A stretch of DNA of 35,322 nucleotides, taken from the NCBI GenBank assembly GCA_030832095.1, contig JAURJT010000051.1, positions 1-35,322 on the forward strand, in the 5' to 3' direction. Shown one piece after another: positions 18,404 through 27,350 of this stretch. Each line of letters opens with the position of its first letter. Positions within the stretch are counted from its first letter, which is position 1. Origin of the DNA: Gammaproteobacteria bacterium. GTDB lineage: Bacteria > Pseudomonadota > Gammaproteobacteria > Burkholderiales > Burkholderiaceae_B. The position numbers and the translations under genes are program-made. The notes below the pieces were generated by a model. It made no database searches, was not told the DNA's origin, and saw nothing but the letters and a program-made list of their open reading frames with translations.

Positions 18404-18817
18404 CGATCTCTCAGTTCTAAAGTAACACTGGCTTATAAAACGCTCGTGGCAACCGAATATTGTTCAAATGTTGCTCACTTGGCGCAGGTTATGGGGGCAG
18501 CCAAAAAAAATCAAGGCGTATTTTTGCAAAAAATATATTAAAAATCTAGTATTTGGGCCTACTGTTCGTAGGGCAGGCACACCTTATCACATTGTTCAGT
18601 GCAAGAAGGCCGAAGATAGGCCCAGCCAAGGGTTTGACCCACTCTGAGTGGGTAGCCTAATTGCAGTGCTTAAACAATCGCTCGCAAACTCGCCTAGCTT
18701 TCAGTATGCTGCAACCAATCGATTAAAAAACAAAACTGAACCGCCCAAACGGGCTTGGCCGGCGCAAGCCGCCAATCACACGTTTGTCAGGCGAGTTTGG
18801 ATGAACCGGAGACTTCG
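18404..18817. other. Divergent intergenic region with inverted repeats
   Basis: A 414-bp gene-free stretch between the ABC operon (minus) and a Bug gene (plus). A sigma70-like pair on the plus strand is visible: TTGCAA at 18524-18529 and TAGTAT at 18547-18552, spacer 17. Just downstream are 8-bp inverted arms TGGGCCTA (18554-18561) and TAGGCCCA (18617-18624), and a strong hairpin ACCCACT, CTG, AGTGGGT at 18637-18653. A transcript from this promoter would have a leader of about 260 bases. It does not match any riboswitch or housekeeping RNA I recognise. Confidence 0.45.
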
Positions 18818-19780
18818 ATGAAAAAGCTGCTTGGCAGTGCAATCGCTTCACTTGGCTGCGCCTTCGCGCTATTGGCCGGAGCTGCTCACGCGGCAGATAA
18901 ACCAATCCGTTTGGTAATTTTTGCAGCCGGAGGCCCGGTCGATTTCGTGGCGCGCCAATTCGCTGACAAGCTTTCGAAAACGACAGGCACCGATGTGATC
19001 GTTGAGGCCAAGCCAGGCGCCAATGGCATTATCGCGGCTCAACACGTTATTTCAAGTGAACCTGACGGCACAACACTTTTCTTTTCAAGCTCGGGGCTTT
19101 TTACGATTTCACCGATTTTTCAAAAACTCCCGTTCGATATTGATCGTGATTTAGTCCCTGTATCGCGTATCGTGATCAACGCCTCTGCTGTCGCCATCGA
19201 TGCCAATATCCCGGCAAAGACTGTCGCCGAATTTATTGCCTTCGCAAAAGCTAAGAATCAGACCATTGATTTTGGCTCACCCGGGGTGGGCAATATCACT
19301 CAACTTTGGATCGAACAATTCGCCGATGCCACGGGCTTGCAACTCATGGCAGTCCCTTACAAAGGAATCGCGCCGGTGATGGTCGACGTCATGGGTGGAC
19401 GACTAGCAGGCACGATTGGCGATCTACCGGCCTTTTTACCTCACATCAATTCTGGGCGCATGCGAGTCATTGGCTTGGTTGGCGAGACACGCAATCCTGC
19501 TGTACCGAATATTCCAACCGTTCACGAACAAGGCTATCAAGGCCTCAATGCCCTATCTTGGTATGGAGTGTTTGCATCGAGCAAAACGCCAACCCATCTT
19601 GTTCAAAAGTTAAATACGTCGTTCAAACAGGTATTGTCTGAACCGAGTTTGCGTGACGCCCTCAGGGCGGCGGGTGTCGAGCCAGCCGCCTCGACACCCG
19701 CTGAACTCGCAGCACTTGTGCAAGCAGACCGCGCACGCTGGGCGACATTGATTCAGCAGAAACAATTAAAAATGGAGTAG
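18818..19780 (+). CDS. Bug-family TTT substrate-binding protein
   Basis: Periplasmic receptor of the TctC/Bug family, 320 residues, with a clear signal peptide ending AHA at residue 25. The first loop is IFAAGGPVDFVAR and lacks the usual proline before the glycines; the second is VEAKPGANGIIA (Ala instead of Asn), followed by PDGTT. These deviations suggest a different ligand contact. The frame is open from 18755, but ATG 18818 is chosen because CGGAGA precedes it and it begins with MKK. It is first of a plus-strand trio with a second Bug gene 4 bp downstream and an oxidoreductase. Confidence 0.92.
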   Translation: MKKLLGSAIASLGCAFALLAGAAHAADKPIRLVIFAAGGPVDFVARQFADKLSKTTGTDVIVEAKPGANGIIAAQHVISSEPDGTTLFFSSSGLFTISPIFQKLPFDIDRDLVPVSRIVINASAVAIDANIPAKTVAEFIAFAKAKNQTIDFGSPGVGNITQLWIEQFADATGLQLMAVPYKGIAPVMVDVMGGRLAGTIGDLPAFLPHINSGRMRVIGLVGETRNPAVPNIPTVHEQGYQGLNALSWYGVFASSKTPTHLVQKLNTSFKQVLSEPSLRDALRAAGVEPAASTPAELAALVQADRARWATLIQQKQLKME

Positions 19781-19784
19781 GCAC

Positions 19785-20762
19785 ATGATTCAAACATATC
19801 TACGAACCCTCAGAGGGTTAGTCATCACCTTATTGCTGGTGCCCTTTGCAAGCTGGGCTCAAACACCCTACCCCTCTAAGCCAATTCGAATTATCGCGCC
19901 GTTTCCGCCTGGAGGCGCGGTCGACATTGTCGGTCGCACGCTAGCTCAACATCTGTCGACCGCCCTTGGTCAGCCCGTTGTGGTTGAAAACAAGCCGGGC
20001 GCCAATGGCACGATTGGGTCGGCACTTGTCGCAAAAGCTGAGCCCGACGGTCACACTCTTTTGCTCAGTTCTGTGGGCGCCATCACAATCATCCCCCACG
20101 TGCGCGACGTTGGCTACGATCCCCTGAACGGACTCATCCCCGTCACACAAGCGGTGCGCCTGTCGTTGATGTGGCTGGCCAGGACGGGACTTGAGGCAAA
20201 AACGATGGCAGACCTCATCAAACTAGACAAGGCTGGCGTCAAGCTTTCGGCTGGCACCTCAGGCAATGGCAGCCCAAATCATATCGCCATTGAACAGTTC
20301 AATCTTATGGCAGGCACGCGCATCATCGCGGTACCGTATCGCGGTGAGAGCCCTGCCCTGACCGATTTGATGGGAGGGCAAATTGACCTCGCAGTGATCA
20401 CGCTCGTTGCGGCCGCCGTACCACTCAATGCCGGCAGCATCAAGCTGTTAGCCACTTCGGGCTCAAAAGCCCCGCCAACGATACCTAAACTGCCAACGGT
20501 CGCTGAATCGGCGGGGCTGACCGAGTACTCAGTCGAGGCCTGGCAAGGCGTTTTTGTGCCCGCAGGGACAGATCCAGCCATCGTCAAGCGTCTAAATGCT
20601 GAAATCGTCAAAATCTTACGTACACCGGAAGTCAGCAAGTTTTTGCTAGACAGGGGCTCTGAGCCTGTTGGCAGCAGTGTTTCTGAGTTTTCTGCCCTCG
20701 TGCAGAGTGAGTTTGTTAAGTACGGGACTTTGGCCAAAAAAATCCAATTAAAAGTTGAGTAA
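19785..20762 (+). CDS. Bug-family TTT substrate-binding protein
   Basis: Second receptor of a tandem Bug pair, 325 residues. Signal peptide ends ASWA near residue 25. Motifs are canonical: APFPPGGAVDIVGR (Gly where Ala is usual), VENKPGANGTIGS and PDGHT. GGAG before ATG 19785 lies in the last codons of the upstream Bug gene, so the two are translated from one message. The pair is clearly diverged in sequence, so it is not a recent duplication, and the two probably bind different acids. Confidence 0.93.
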   Translation: MIQTYLRTLRGLVITLLLVPFASWAQTPYPSKPIRIIAPFPPGGAVDIVGRTLAQHLSTALGQPVVVENKPGANGTIGSALVAKAEPDGHTLLLSSVGAITIIPHVRDVGYDPLNGLIPVTQAVRLSLMWLARTGLEAKTMADLIKLDKAGVKLSAGTSGNGSPNHIAIEQFNLMAGTRIIAVPYRGESPALTDLMGGQIDLAVITLVAAAVPLNAGSIKLLATSGSKAPPTIPKLPTVAESAGLTEYSVEAWQGVFVPAGTDPAIVKRLNAEIVKILRTPEVSKFLLDRGSEPVGSSVSEFSALVQSEFVKYGTLAKKIQLKVE

Positions 20763-20767
20763 ATGTT

Positions 20768-21763
20768 ATGACAAACAATCGTTGCGTTCGGTTTGTAAAA
20801 ACCGCTGTTGGTGCAATTGACGCGAGCCACTTTACCGTCAGCACTGAAGCCATACCCAACGCCGAGGCGGGCGACATCGTGGTCCAAAACGCGTTTGTCT
20901 CGCTCGACCCTTATCAACGTCGTCAGATGATGCCCAATGTCGCCTACGCAAATCCGTTGAACTTGGGTGACGTGATGGTGGGCCGCGCGATTGGACAAGT
21001 CGTTGAATCAAAGCACGCAGACTTTAAAGTGGATGACTGGGCGCTTGGCCATTTTGGTTGGCAGCGTTATACCAAAATTAAAGCGGCTGGCGCCGAGAAG
21101 ATCAATCTGGATGGCTTTTCTGCTTCGACTTACCTTGGTGCGCTTGGCAGCCCGGGTGTCACGGCCTGGGTGGGCTTGCGAGCGATCGCAAAGGCCGTGC
21201 CCACAGATACGGTTGTGATCTCTGCAGCGACCGGTGCAGTCGGCAGCGTTGCCGCAGCCCTAGCACGCTCAATCGGCTGTCGCGTGGTGGGGATCGCTGG
21301 CGGCCCAGCTAAGTGCCAACATGCAGTCGAAAAACTGGGTTACTCGGACTGCATCGACTATCGGGATCCGAACTTTAAGCAATTACTTGCACAAGCAACG
21401 CCGCAAGGCATTGATGTTGATTTTGAAAACGTTGGCGGTGCTATTTTTGATTGCGTGCTCGAACGCTTAAATGATTTTGCTCGCATCGCGTTATGCGGCA
21501 TGATCTCGCAGTACAACTTGATCGAGCCTGATGGCATACGCAATATTGGCGAGATCCTAAACAAGAACGCTACGCTGCAAGGCTTTCGGGTGACGAGCTA
21601 TCCCGAGCACCGCGCACAAGCCCAGCAAGACATCAAAGCACTACTGCGCAGTGGCGCCCTGCAGCCCACTGAGACCTTCGTTGAAGGACTAGAGGCCGCC
21701 CCTCAAGCGTTTGTTGACTTATTTAAGGGTGCGAATCTTGGGAAGTTGGTGGTGCGGGTTTGA
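20768..21763 (+). CDS. Zinc-free NADP-dependent oxidoreductase, MDR superfamily
   Basis: Medium-chain reductase of 331 residues, of the kind that includes prostaglandin/leukotriene reductases and curcumin reductase CurA; these reduce activated double bonds using NADPH. The N-terminal catalytic domain holds SLDPYQRRQMM and MVGRAIGQVVESK. The nucleotide-binding domain has SAATGAVGSVAAALARSIGC (about 153-172), and the late motif CGMISQYN is typical of this group. No zinc-binding cysteines of alcohol dehydrogenases are seen. It starts 5 bp after a Bug stop and is last in the plus-strand set; it converges with the PrpD-like gene 14 bp away. The substrate is unknown. Confidence 0.9.
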   Translation: MTNNRCVRFVKTAVGAIDASHFTVSTEAIPNAEAGDIVVQNAFVSLDPYQRRQMMPNVAYANPLNLGDVMVGRAIGQVVESKHADFKVDDWALGHFGWQRYTKIKAAGAEKINLDGFSASTYLGALGSPGVTAWVGLRAIAKAVPTDTVVISAATGAVGSVAAALARSIGCRVVGIAGGPAKCQHAVEKLGYSDCIDYRDPNFKQLLAQATPQGIDVDFENVGGAIFDCVLERLNDFARIALCGMISQYNLIEPDGIRNIGEILNKNATLQGFRVTSYPEHRAQAQQDIKALLRSGALQPTETFVEGLEAAPQAFVDLFKGANLGKLVVRV

Positions 21764-21777
21764 GCTGTTTGAGCATC

Positions 21778-23175
21778 TTACACACAGAGCGCATCAATCA
21801 AAACCGATACATCGTCTAGCTCTTCAAAATGCTGACATAGCTCAACCACTTTTTCAAGCTGTGAGTTCTTGAGGGCTTGTGGCATGAGCGCTGCACAGGC
21901 GTGAAACTTACTGATCTCACCCTCCCAACCAAGCGGATTGCCAGGGCTACCGTAAGGATGCGGTACTTCAATCACAAAATTCTGCCCTTGCACTGACTCG
22001 AGTTCGACTCTTCCAGAAAATGTTGGAACATCTTTAGGCAACAAGTACGCTTCAATTTTAGGCATTAAGGCTCGAACTACGGGATCAAGCAGCGCGTCAG
22101 ACGAAAGTTCATTCGCCAATAAACGTTTATGCACCGCGATCGTTGCAACGCAGTACGGCAAACTAAACTGCGCCTCAATGGCGGTCTGGGGATGCCATTT
22201 CTTTTCGTAATTATCAGCGACCAGCCCAAACGGGGTGGGATGCAAGCCACATTTAATTCGAGCAATATCACCGATACTTAACTGGTGCTGTTTCATCAGT
22301 TGTTCAACACCAGTCATACTCGCGTGCGCACCGTAACAACAGGCATACCCTTTAGTCATTGACTCCGGCCATTCCCAAATTTCACCTAAACCGCGAGTCA
22401 GCGCTGTTGGATCATTTTTTTTATGAAAATGCGTTTCGAGAAGCCCTCGCGATCCTAGAAAGATATTGCGCGTCCCTGTGATGCCCCGTTGAGCAAGCTC
22501 AACTGCGTGCAAAGCATCTGCACTCGTAAAACCATGCTTGACTCGCATCATCTGATTACCTTCGGCTACACATTGAAAGTCTCCAGAACCTAGAATCGAA
22601 TAACCGATTCCCATCGCATTCCATAATTTGTCAGAATCACATTTTATAAGTCGTGCACCGCCTACTATCGCGCCCCATTGCGTGTAATTTGAAATACGGC
22701 CATAAGATGAAATGCCGGACAAGCCAAAGCAGGCATTACCGATTCGTGCCTGTACTTCACCGCCCGCGCAATATGCAGTTAAAAAATCTTTACCACTAAC
22801 AGGCCCTCGACTTTGAGATAAAGCGAACATTGTGGGTAAGATGTACTCGCTCATATGCTGACCCTCTGGATGGCAATCACCCAAATCTAACGCGCGTGCC
22901 ATGGGCCCATTTACAAAGGCAGCCATATGCGCGGGGACTCGATCGCCAAACACCCAAACGCGGCTTTGAGGTGCGCCTCCCATTGAAGTTGCGTACTCAC
23001 GCAATTCGCGAATAGGTGCCTCTGTGGCGCCGCCAAGTGCACATGACAACGTATCTAGCACTCTTTGCTTAAGCAGATCAATGACACCCATCGGAATATC
23101 ATCGAATTGCAAGTTCGCCGCAAATTCAGCAAGTTGCCCAGCTGGATCTAAGGTGTCTATTTGATCAATACTCAT
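21778..23175 (-). CDS. MmgE/PrpD-family protein
   Basis: 465-residue protein of the MmgE/PrpD family, which includes 2-methylcitrate dehydratase and cis-aconitate decarboxylase; many members have unknown substrates. The family opening with LAEFAANLQFDDIP and LLKQRVLDTLSCALGG is present, as are the mid-protein VKHGFTSADALHAVELAQRG and the segment YGAHASMTGVEQLM. The frame is open to 23211, but ATG 23175 is preferred because the extra residues would start with TTG almost at the stop of the upstream Bug gene. It is last in the long minus-strand run, after four Bug genes; prp-type genes (prpB, prpC) are absent here, so a methylcitrate role is not supported. Confidence 0.88.
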   Translation of the reverse strand: MSIDQIDTLDPAGQLAEFAANLQFDDIPMGVIDLLKQRVLDTLSCALGGATEAPIRELREYATSMGGAPQSRVWVFGDRVPAHMAAFVNGPMARALDLGDCHPEGQHMSEYILPTMFALSQSRGPVSGKDFLTAYCAGGEVQARIGNACFGLSGISSYGRISNYTQWGAIVGGARLIKCDSDKLWNAMGIGYSILGSGDFQCVAEGNQMMRVKHGFTSADALHAVELAQRGITGTRNIFLGSRGLLETHFHKKNDPTALTRGLGEIWEWPESMTKGYACCYGAHASMTGVEQLMKQHQLSIGDIARIKCGLHPTPFGLVADNYEKKWHPQTAIEAQFSLPYCVATIAVHKRLLANELSSDALLDPVVRALMPKIEAYLLPKDVPTFSGRVELESVQGQNFVIEVPHPYGSPGNPLGWEGEISKFHACAALMPQALKNSQLEKVVELCQHFEELDDVSVLIDALCV

Positions 23176-23211
23176 TACTTTTTCTCTATTTTCAAACAGA
23201 TTGGAAAGCAA

Positions 23212-24186
23212 TTATGCAGCGAGACCCAATTCTTTAACATTACGCTGCCAGATTTTAAGTTGGTCAATGACAAGCTGACGCAATTCAGCAGAACTAGACA
23301 CACCAGGCTCGATACCAATGCGTTCAAGTTGCTCTTTAATATCGTCGCGTCCCATCGCCATTCGTAATGCTTGATTAAGTTGCTGGACCAATGCCTCCGA
23401 CATACCAGGCGGGCCAATCAACGCAACCCAAGGAACAACCTCAATCGGTTTAAGCCCAGCTTCAACAAGCGTTGGAACCTCTGGGGCAAAAGGACTTCTT
23501 CTTGTCGCATTAACGGCCAACGCTTTGACCCGCTTATCTTTCAAAAACTCAAGAGCGACGCCTTGCGAACAAATCATGACTTGCACCCGGCCGGCCACAA
23601 GATCCGTTAGCGCAGCTGGCTCGCCCTTATAACTCACTTCGTTCATCTGCGTGTTGGTATCTTTTAACAGTTGCGCCGTCGCCACTTTCTGAAAGGTGGC
23701 ACCATTTGCAACATTCAATTTCCCAGGATTTGCTCGGGCGTAAGCAAATAGTTCAGTCACATTATTGAATGACGCGTCACGCGTCACCAACAGGAAATGC
23801 ACGTATCGACCGATGAATCCAATATGAGAAAAATCCGTGACAGGATCGTATGGAGGCGGTTGCCGCATTGCAGGAACGGCTTGCAAAGGGCTGTTAGTCG
23901 CGACAAATAGGCTACCGCCGTCAGGCGGTTGCCGAATGAGATCTTGAGCAGCAATTTGACCATCTGCCCCCGCTTTTACCTCAACGATCGCGTTGCGTCC
24001 GAATGCGGCCCCTAAATGAGGAGCGAGCAGTCTAGCGACGATGTCAGAGATCGACGCAGCAGGAAATCCCACCAACAACTTCATTGGTTTTTTATCCTGA
24101 GCGAGCGCAGAGGTTAGAGGCACACTCAGCGCCAGAGGCGTAGCTAACAGTTTAAGAGCCAAACGCCGCCTGTTTAACTTATTCAT
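23212..24186 (-). CDS. Bug-family TTT protein with Tat-like signal
   Basis: Bug-family receptor of 324 residues. Its N-terminus (MNKLNRRRLALKLLATPLAL) has consecutive arginines before a hydrophobic stretch, like a twin-arginine export signal, unlike the Sec-type signals of the other Bug proteins here; cleavage is likely after ALA near residue 29. The first ligand loop is altered, GFPAASISDIVAR, with both glycines replaced; the second, VEVKAGADGQIAA, also differs from ENKPGA. It may bind a different ligand class. CGGAGA before ATG 24186 is a good ribosome site. It lies between another Bug gene and the PrpD-like gene. Confidence 0.9.
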   Translation of the reverse strand: MNKLNRRRLALKLLATPLALSVPLTSALAQDKKPMKLLVGFPAASISDIVARLLAPHLGAAFGRNAIVEVKAGADGQIAAQDLIRQPPDGGSLFVATNSPLQAVPAMRQPPPYDPVTDFSHIGFIGRYVHFLLVTRDASFNNVTELFAYARANPGKLNVANGATFQKVATAQLLKDTNTQMNEVSYKGEPAALTDLVAGRVQVMICSQGVALEFLKDKRVKALAVNATRRSPFAPEVPTLVEAGLKPIEVVPWVALIGPPGMSEALVQQLNQALRMAMGRDDIKEQLERIGIEPGVSSSAELRQLVIDQLKIWQRNVKELGLAA

Positions 24187-24274
24187 AAAAATCTCCGATC
24201 ATTTTTCTATATTCTGAATTGCCCTAGCAAAAGCATGTATCCGCTAGCTTCACCATCCGTAAACTAGTCGCGAA

Positions 24275-25243
24275 TCAATTTTCTTTAGGAATCTTTGCGT
24301 CACCCACGACCTTAGTCCATTTGGTAATCTCTGCTTGTGCGAAATCAGCAAACTGTTGAGAGGTGCCGCCAACGGCATCGATTCCTAGCTGTGCTAGCCT
24401 CTCTTTTACCTCTGGCGTGTTCGCAATTTTAGCAACCTCAGTCGACCACTTCGACACAATCTCTGGTGGCAGACCCGCAGGCCCCATGAAGCCCAGCCAC
24501 GAAAACGCTGTAAAGCCTGGATACGTTTCTACCATCGCAGGCATATTGGGCATCGACTCTAGGCGCTTAGGGCCAAAGCTAACGAGTGGCTTGATGGACC
24601 CCGCCTTAATATGCTGCGATTGAATGAAAAGCGTATCGATCGCATATGAGACCTCACCACTGACCAAAGCCATTGTTGAAGCTGCACTACCTTTGTATGG
24701 CACATGCGTAACGTCAATGCCTGCAGACACTTTAAAGTATTCACCCGACAAATGTCCCATCGTGCCATTACCAAACGATGAGTAATTAAGCTTGCCAGGA
24801 TTTTTCTTGGCATAAGCAATCAACTCATCAAGCGTCTTCACTGGCAGCGAAGGATGCACTGAAAGCACAATCTGCAAAATGCCCATCTGACTAATGAAAG
24901 TGAAGTCTTTCAAAGTGTCATACGGCAATTTGTTATAGAGCGCTGGATTGGTTCCAACGCTGGTAGTGCCGACTGTGATGGTGTACCCATCAGGTGCCGC
25001 GCGGGCACCATAGCTCATCCCGATCGTTGTGCCGCCACCCGCCCGATTTTCGATAATGATTGGCACCTTCCAGGCCTCGGCCAATTTGACCGTGAAAATT
25101 CGCGCTATCGGATCTGTTGCACCACCTGGTGGATACGGCACGACTACAGTGATTGGGCGGTTTGGATAAGGTTGCGCTTGGGCCAACGTCGCAGAGCCGA
25201 TTAGGCCTAAAAAACTGAGAGCAATTCCATTTAATAATCGCAT
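24275..25243 (-). CDS. Bug-family TTT substrate-binding protein
   Basis: Periplasmic receptor, 322 residues, signal peptide ending AQA at residue 23. Motifs are canonical: YPNRPITVVVPYPPGGATDPIAR, shortened here to the core PYPPGGATDPIAR (about 36-48), then IENRAGGGTTIG and PDGYT. The second loop has AGGG instead of PGA, a small variation. The frame continues to 25267, but AGGA eight bases before ATG 25243 favours that start. One of four Bug genes in a row downstream of tctA. Confidence 0.93.
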   Translation of the reverse strand: MRLLNGIALSFLGLIGSATLAQAQPYPNRPITVVVPYPPGGATDPIARIFTVKLAEAWKVPIIIENRAGGGTTIGMSYGARAAPDGYTITVGTTSVGTNPALYNKLPYDTLKDFTFISQMGILQIVLSVHPSLPVKTLDELIAYAKKNPGKLNYSSFGNGTMGHLSGEYFKVSAGIDVTHVPYKGSAASTMALVSGEVSYAIDTLFIQSQHIKAGSIKPLVSFGPKRLESMPNMPAMVETYPGFTAFSWLGFMGPAGLPPEIVSKWSTEVAKIANTPEVKERLAQLGIDAVGGTSQQFADFAQAEITKWTKVVGDAKIPKEN

Positions 25244-25288
25244 GCTGTTATTCCTTGTTTGTGCCACGACTTGCCAACTTTCATTAAA

Positions 25289-26278
25289 CTATTCGGTCTT
25301 CGGAATACGTTCTGCTACTTTTTCCCATTTTTTTAAATCTGACGCAATCAGTTGCGCGAGCTCAGCCGGTGTCGAAGGCGTCACATCCATACCGGCAATT
25401 GCCATACGGGCTTTGAAGGCGTCAGTCGCAAGCACTTTTGCCACTTCAGCGTTGAGTCTCTTCACAATGTGATCCGGGGTGCCAAGCGGCGCCAACAACG
25501 CAAACCATGACGCTACATTAAAACGTTCAAAGCCAACCTGTCCAAAAGTGGGCACATTTGGCAATGCTGGGTTGATCTGACTGGAAGGCACACCAACCCC
25601 CAACACTTTGCCTTCGCGAACGAATGTTGCCGCCACAGCAATCGAAATCACCGCCGCAGGTGTACTACCACCAATCACATCAATAATAAATTTGCCGCTA
25701 CCAGAGCCGCCATAGGGGATGTGCACCCAGTCCAAGCCTCCGTCTAGGCGGAGTTGCTCGCCGAGCATGTGCGCGGTGCTACCCACCCCGGGGGATGCAT
25801 AAGAGAGCTTGCCAGGGTTAGCCTTTGAATACTCGACAAGCTCTTTAATATTTTTGACTGGAATTGAGGGATTCACGACAACGACAAAAGCGACATCTGT
25901 CAGTTTTGAAATCGGTACAAAATCTTTGCTTGCATTGAAACTGACATTCTTTTGAATAAAAGGCGTAATCGTCAAAGTGCCATCGAATCCCAGCAAAAGC
26001 GTATGCCCATCGGGCTTCGCGCGCGCCACTTCAGTGGTGCCAATCACGCCGGTTGCACCAGCTTTATTTTCGATTTGAAAAGACTGCCCAAACTCTTTAG
26101 ACAAGCCTTCACCCAGTACGCGCGCCAACATATCTGCCGACCCGCCTGGCCCAAAGGGCACAATGATTTTGACTGGACGCGCGGGATAGGGGTCAGTTTG
26201 AGCAAAGCCAGACACCGAATAACCCAGCATTGCAAGCACTTGAACAAGTACGAAAATGCAGCGATTTAAATTAATCAA
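25289..26278 (-). CDS. Bug-family TTT substrate-binding protein
   Basis: Periplasmic receptor, 329 residues, signal peptide ending GFA near residue 26. The ligand loops PFGPGGSADMLAR and IENKAGATGVIG and the PDGHT are present. The start is probably TTG 26278, with CGGAG about ten bases upstream; the next in-frame ATG would remove most of the signal peptide. It is separated from its neighbours by 45 and 31 bp, consistent with one transcript. Confidence 0.92.
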   Translation of the reverse strand: MINLNRCIFVLVQVLAMLGYSVSGFAQTDPYPARPVKIIVPFGPGGSADMLARVLGEGLSKEFGQSFQIENKAGATGVIGTTEVARAKPDGHTLLLGFDGTLTITPFIQKNVSFNASKDFVPISKLTDVAFVVVVNPSIPVKNIKELVEYSKANPGKLSYASPGVGSTAHMLGEQLRLDGGLDWVHIPYGGSGSGKFIIDVIGGSTPAAVISIAVAATFVREGKVLGVGVPSSQINPALPNVPTFGQVGFERFNVASWFALLAPLGTPDHIVKRLNAEVAKVLATDAFKARMAIAGMDVTPSTPAELAQLIASDLKKWEKVAERIPKTE

Positions 26279-26309
26279 TTTATTGGTCTCCGTGTTTGAT
26301 ATAAAAAGC

Positions 26310-27302
26310 TCATTCAGGCGTTAGACCGGCGGCCTGACTGATTGCCGTCCAGCGAATCGTTTCAGCTTTAATAAAGGTCGAAAACTCAGAGGCATTCATA
26401 TTGAGCGGCTCAACACCTTGCTGGGCAAAACGACTTTGAATACCTGGATCTGAAAGCGCGCGTACCGTCAATTGATAAATTTGATTCAAGATCTGGGGCG
26501 GCGTATTTTTAGGCGCACCTAAACCATACCAGTTCATCACGACATAGTTCGCTAATCCTGCCTCTTTAAGCGTTGGTACCGCAGGAAAGGCACCAGATCT
26601 TTGTGTACCCGTCACCGCAAGCGCACGCACCCGGCCACCTTGCACATGCCCGATCGCAGTTGGGGTAGCCGTAATCAATAAGTCAACGTTGCCCGCCAGC
26701 ACGGCAGACAATGCTTCACCCCCGCCCTTATATGGGATATGCGTCAATTTAATACCGGCCTCTTTTTGCAGTAATTCGCCAGAGAGATGAGGGCTACTAC
26801 CAACACCACCCGAGCCAAAATTCAACTTACCGGGATTCAATCTTCCGAACTCAACTAACTCTTGTACAGTCTTAAAAGGACTTTTTTCAGGTACTACCAA
26901 GACCATAGGCGTTTGAAAGACCGCCCCGACTACTGCTAAATCTTCTGAATGATCCCAACTCAATTTTTTAAACAGCGATGGCAAAATCGCGTAACTCGAT
27001 TCAAACGCAATCAAGGTATATCCATCGGGGCTAGCTTTGAGCACCTGTGAAAAACCAATCGTGCTCGATGCACCTGGTTTATTTTCGACAACTACAGGCT
27101 GCCCGGTTTGCTCTGCAATTTTTTGACCAATTACCCGTGCGCCCATATCGACCGTACCACCGGTCGCCCATGGCACCACAATTTTGACTGGCTGGGTTGG
27201 CCACGTCGGCTGAGCTTGGCTTACGGCAGGCATCAATAGACTAGACACTTGCAATACAACAAGTAAAAAAATATCTTTTGAAATTTTTTGAAATCTTTTC
27301 AC
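26310..27302 (-). CDS. Bug-family TTT substrate-binding protein
   Basis: Periplasmic receptor, 330 residues, signal peptide ending SQA at about residue 30. Loops PWATGGTVDMGAR and VENKPGASSTIG plus PDGYT are present. The start codon is GTG 27302 with GAGG seven bases upstream. It is the first gene after tctA on the same transcript direction, 48 bp away, so it may share the TctA/TctB permease with the cognate receptor upstream of tctB. Confidence 0.93.
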   Translation of the reverse strand: MKRFQKISKDIFLLVVLQVSSLLMPAVSQAQPTWPTQPVKIVVPWATGGTVDMGARVIGQKIAEQTGQPVVVENKPGASSTIGFSQVLKASPDGYTLIAFESSYAILPSLFKKLSWDHSEDLAVVGAVFQTPMVLVVPEKSPFKTVQELVEFGRLNPGKLNFGSGGVGSSPHLSGELLQKEAGIKLTHIPYKGGGEALSAVLAGNVDLLITATPTAIGHVQGGRVRALAVTGTQRSGAFPAVPTLKEAGLANYVVMNWYGLGAPKNTPPQILNQIYQLTVRALSDPGIQSRFAQQGVEPLNMNASEFSTFIKAETIRWTAISQAAGLTPE

Positions 27303-27350
27303 ACTAGACCTCGTTATAAATTATGTTTGAACGGCCTTATTTAGAGTACG

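Noticed and set aside
18637..18653. Intrinsic terminator
   Set aside because: The hairpin is strong but no T-run follows on either strand, and it lies upstream of a gene between divergent units.
20279..20998. 239-residue open frame on the minus strand
   Set aside because: Lies antisense to the end of a clear Bug gene and the start of the oxidoreductase gene; no recognisable domain or ribosome site.
21778..23175. Methylcitrate-cycle prpD
   Set aside because: Family match only; no prpB, prpC or acnD-type neighbours, and the family contains many enzymes with other substrates.
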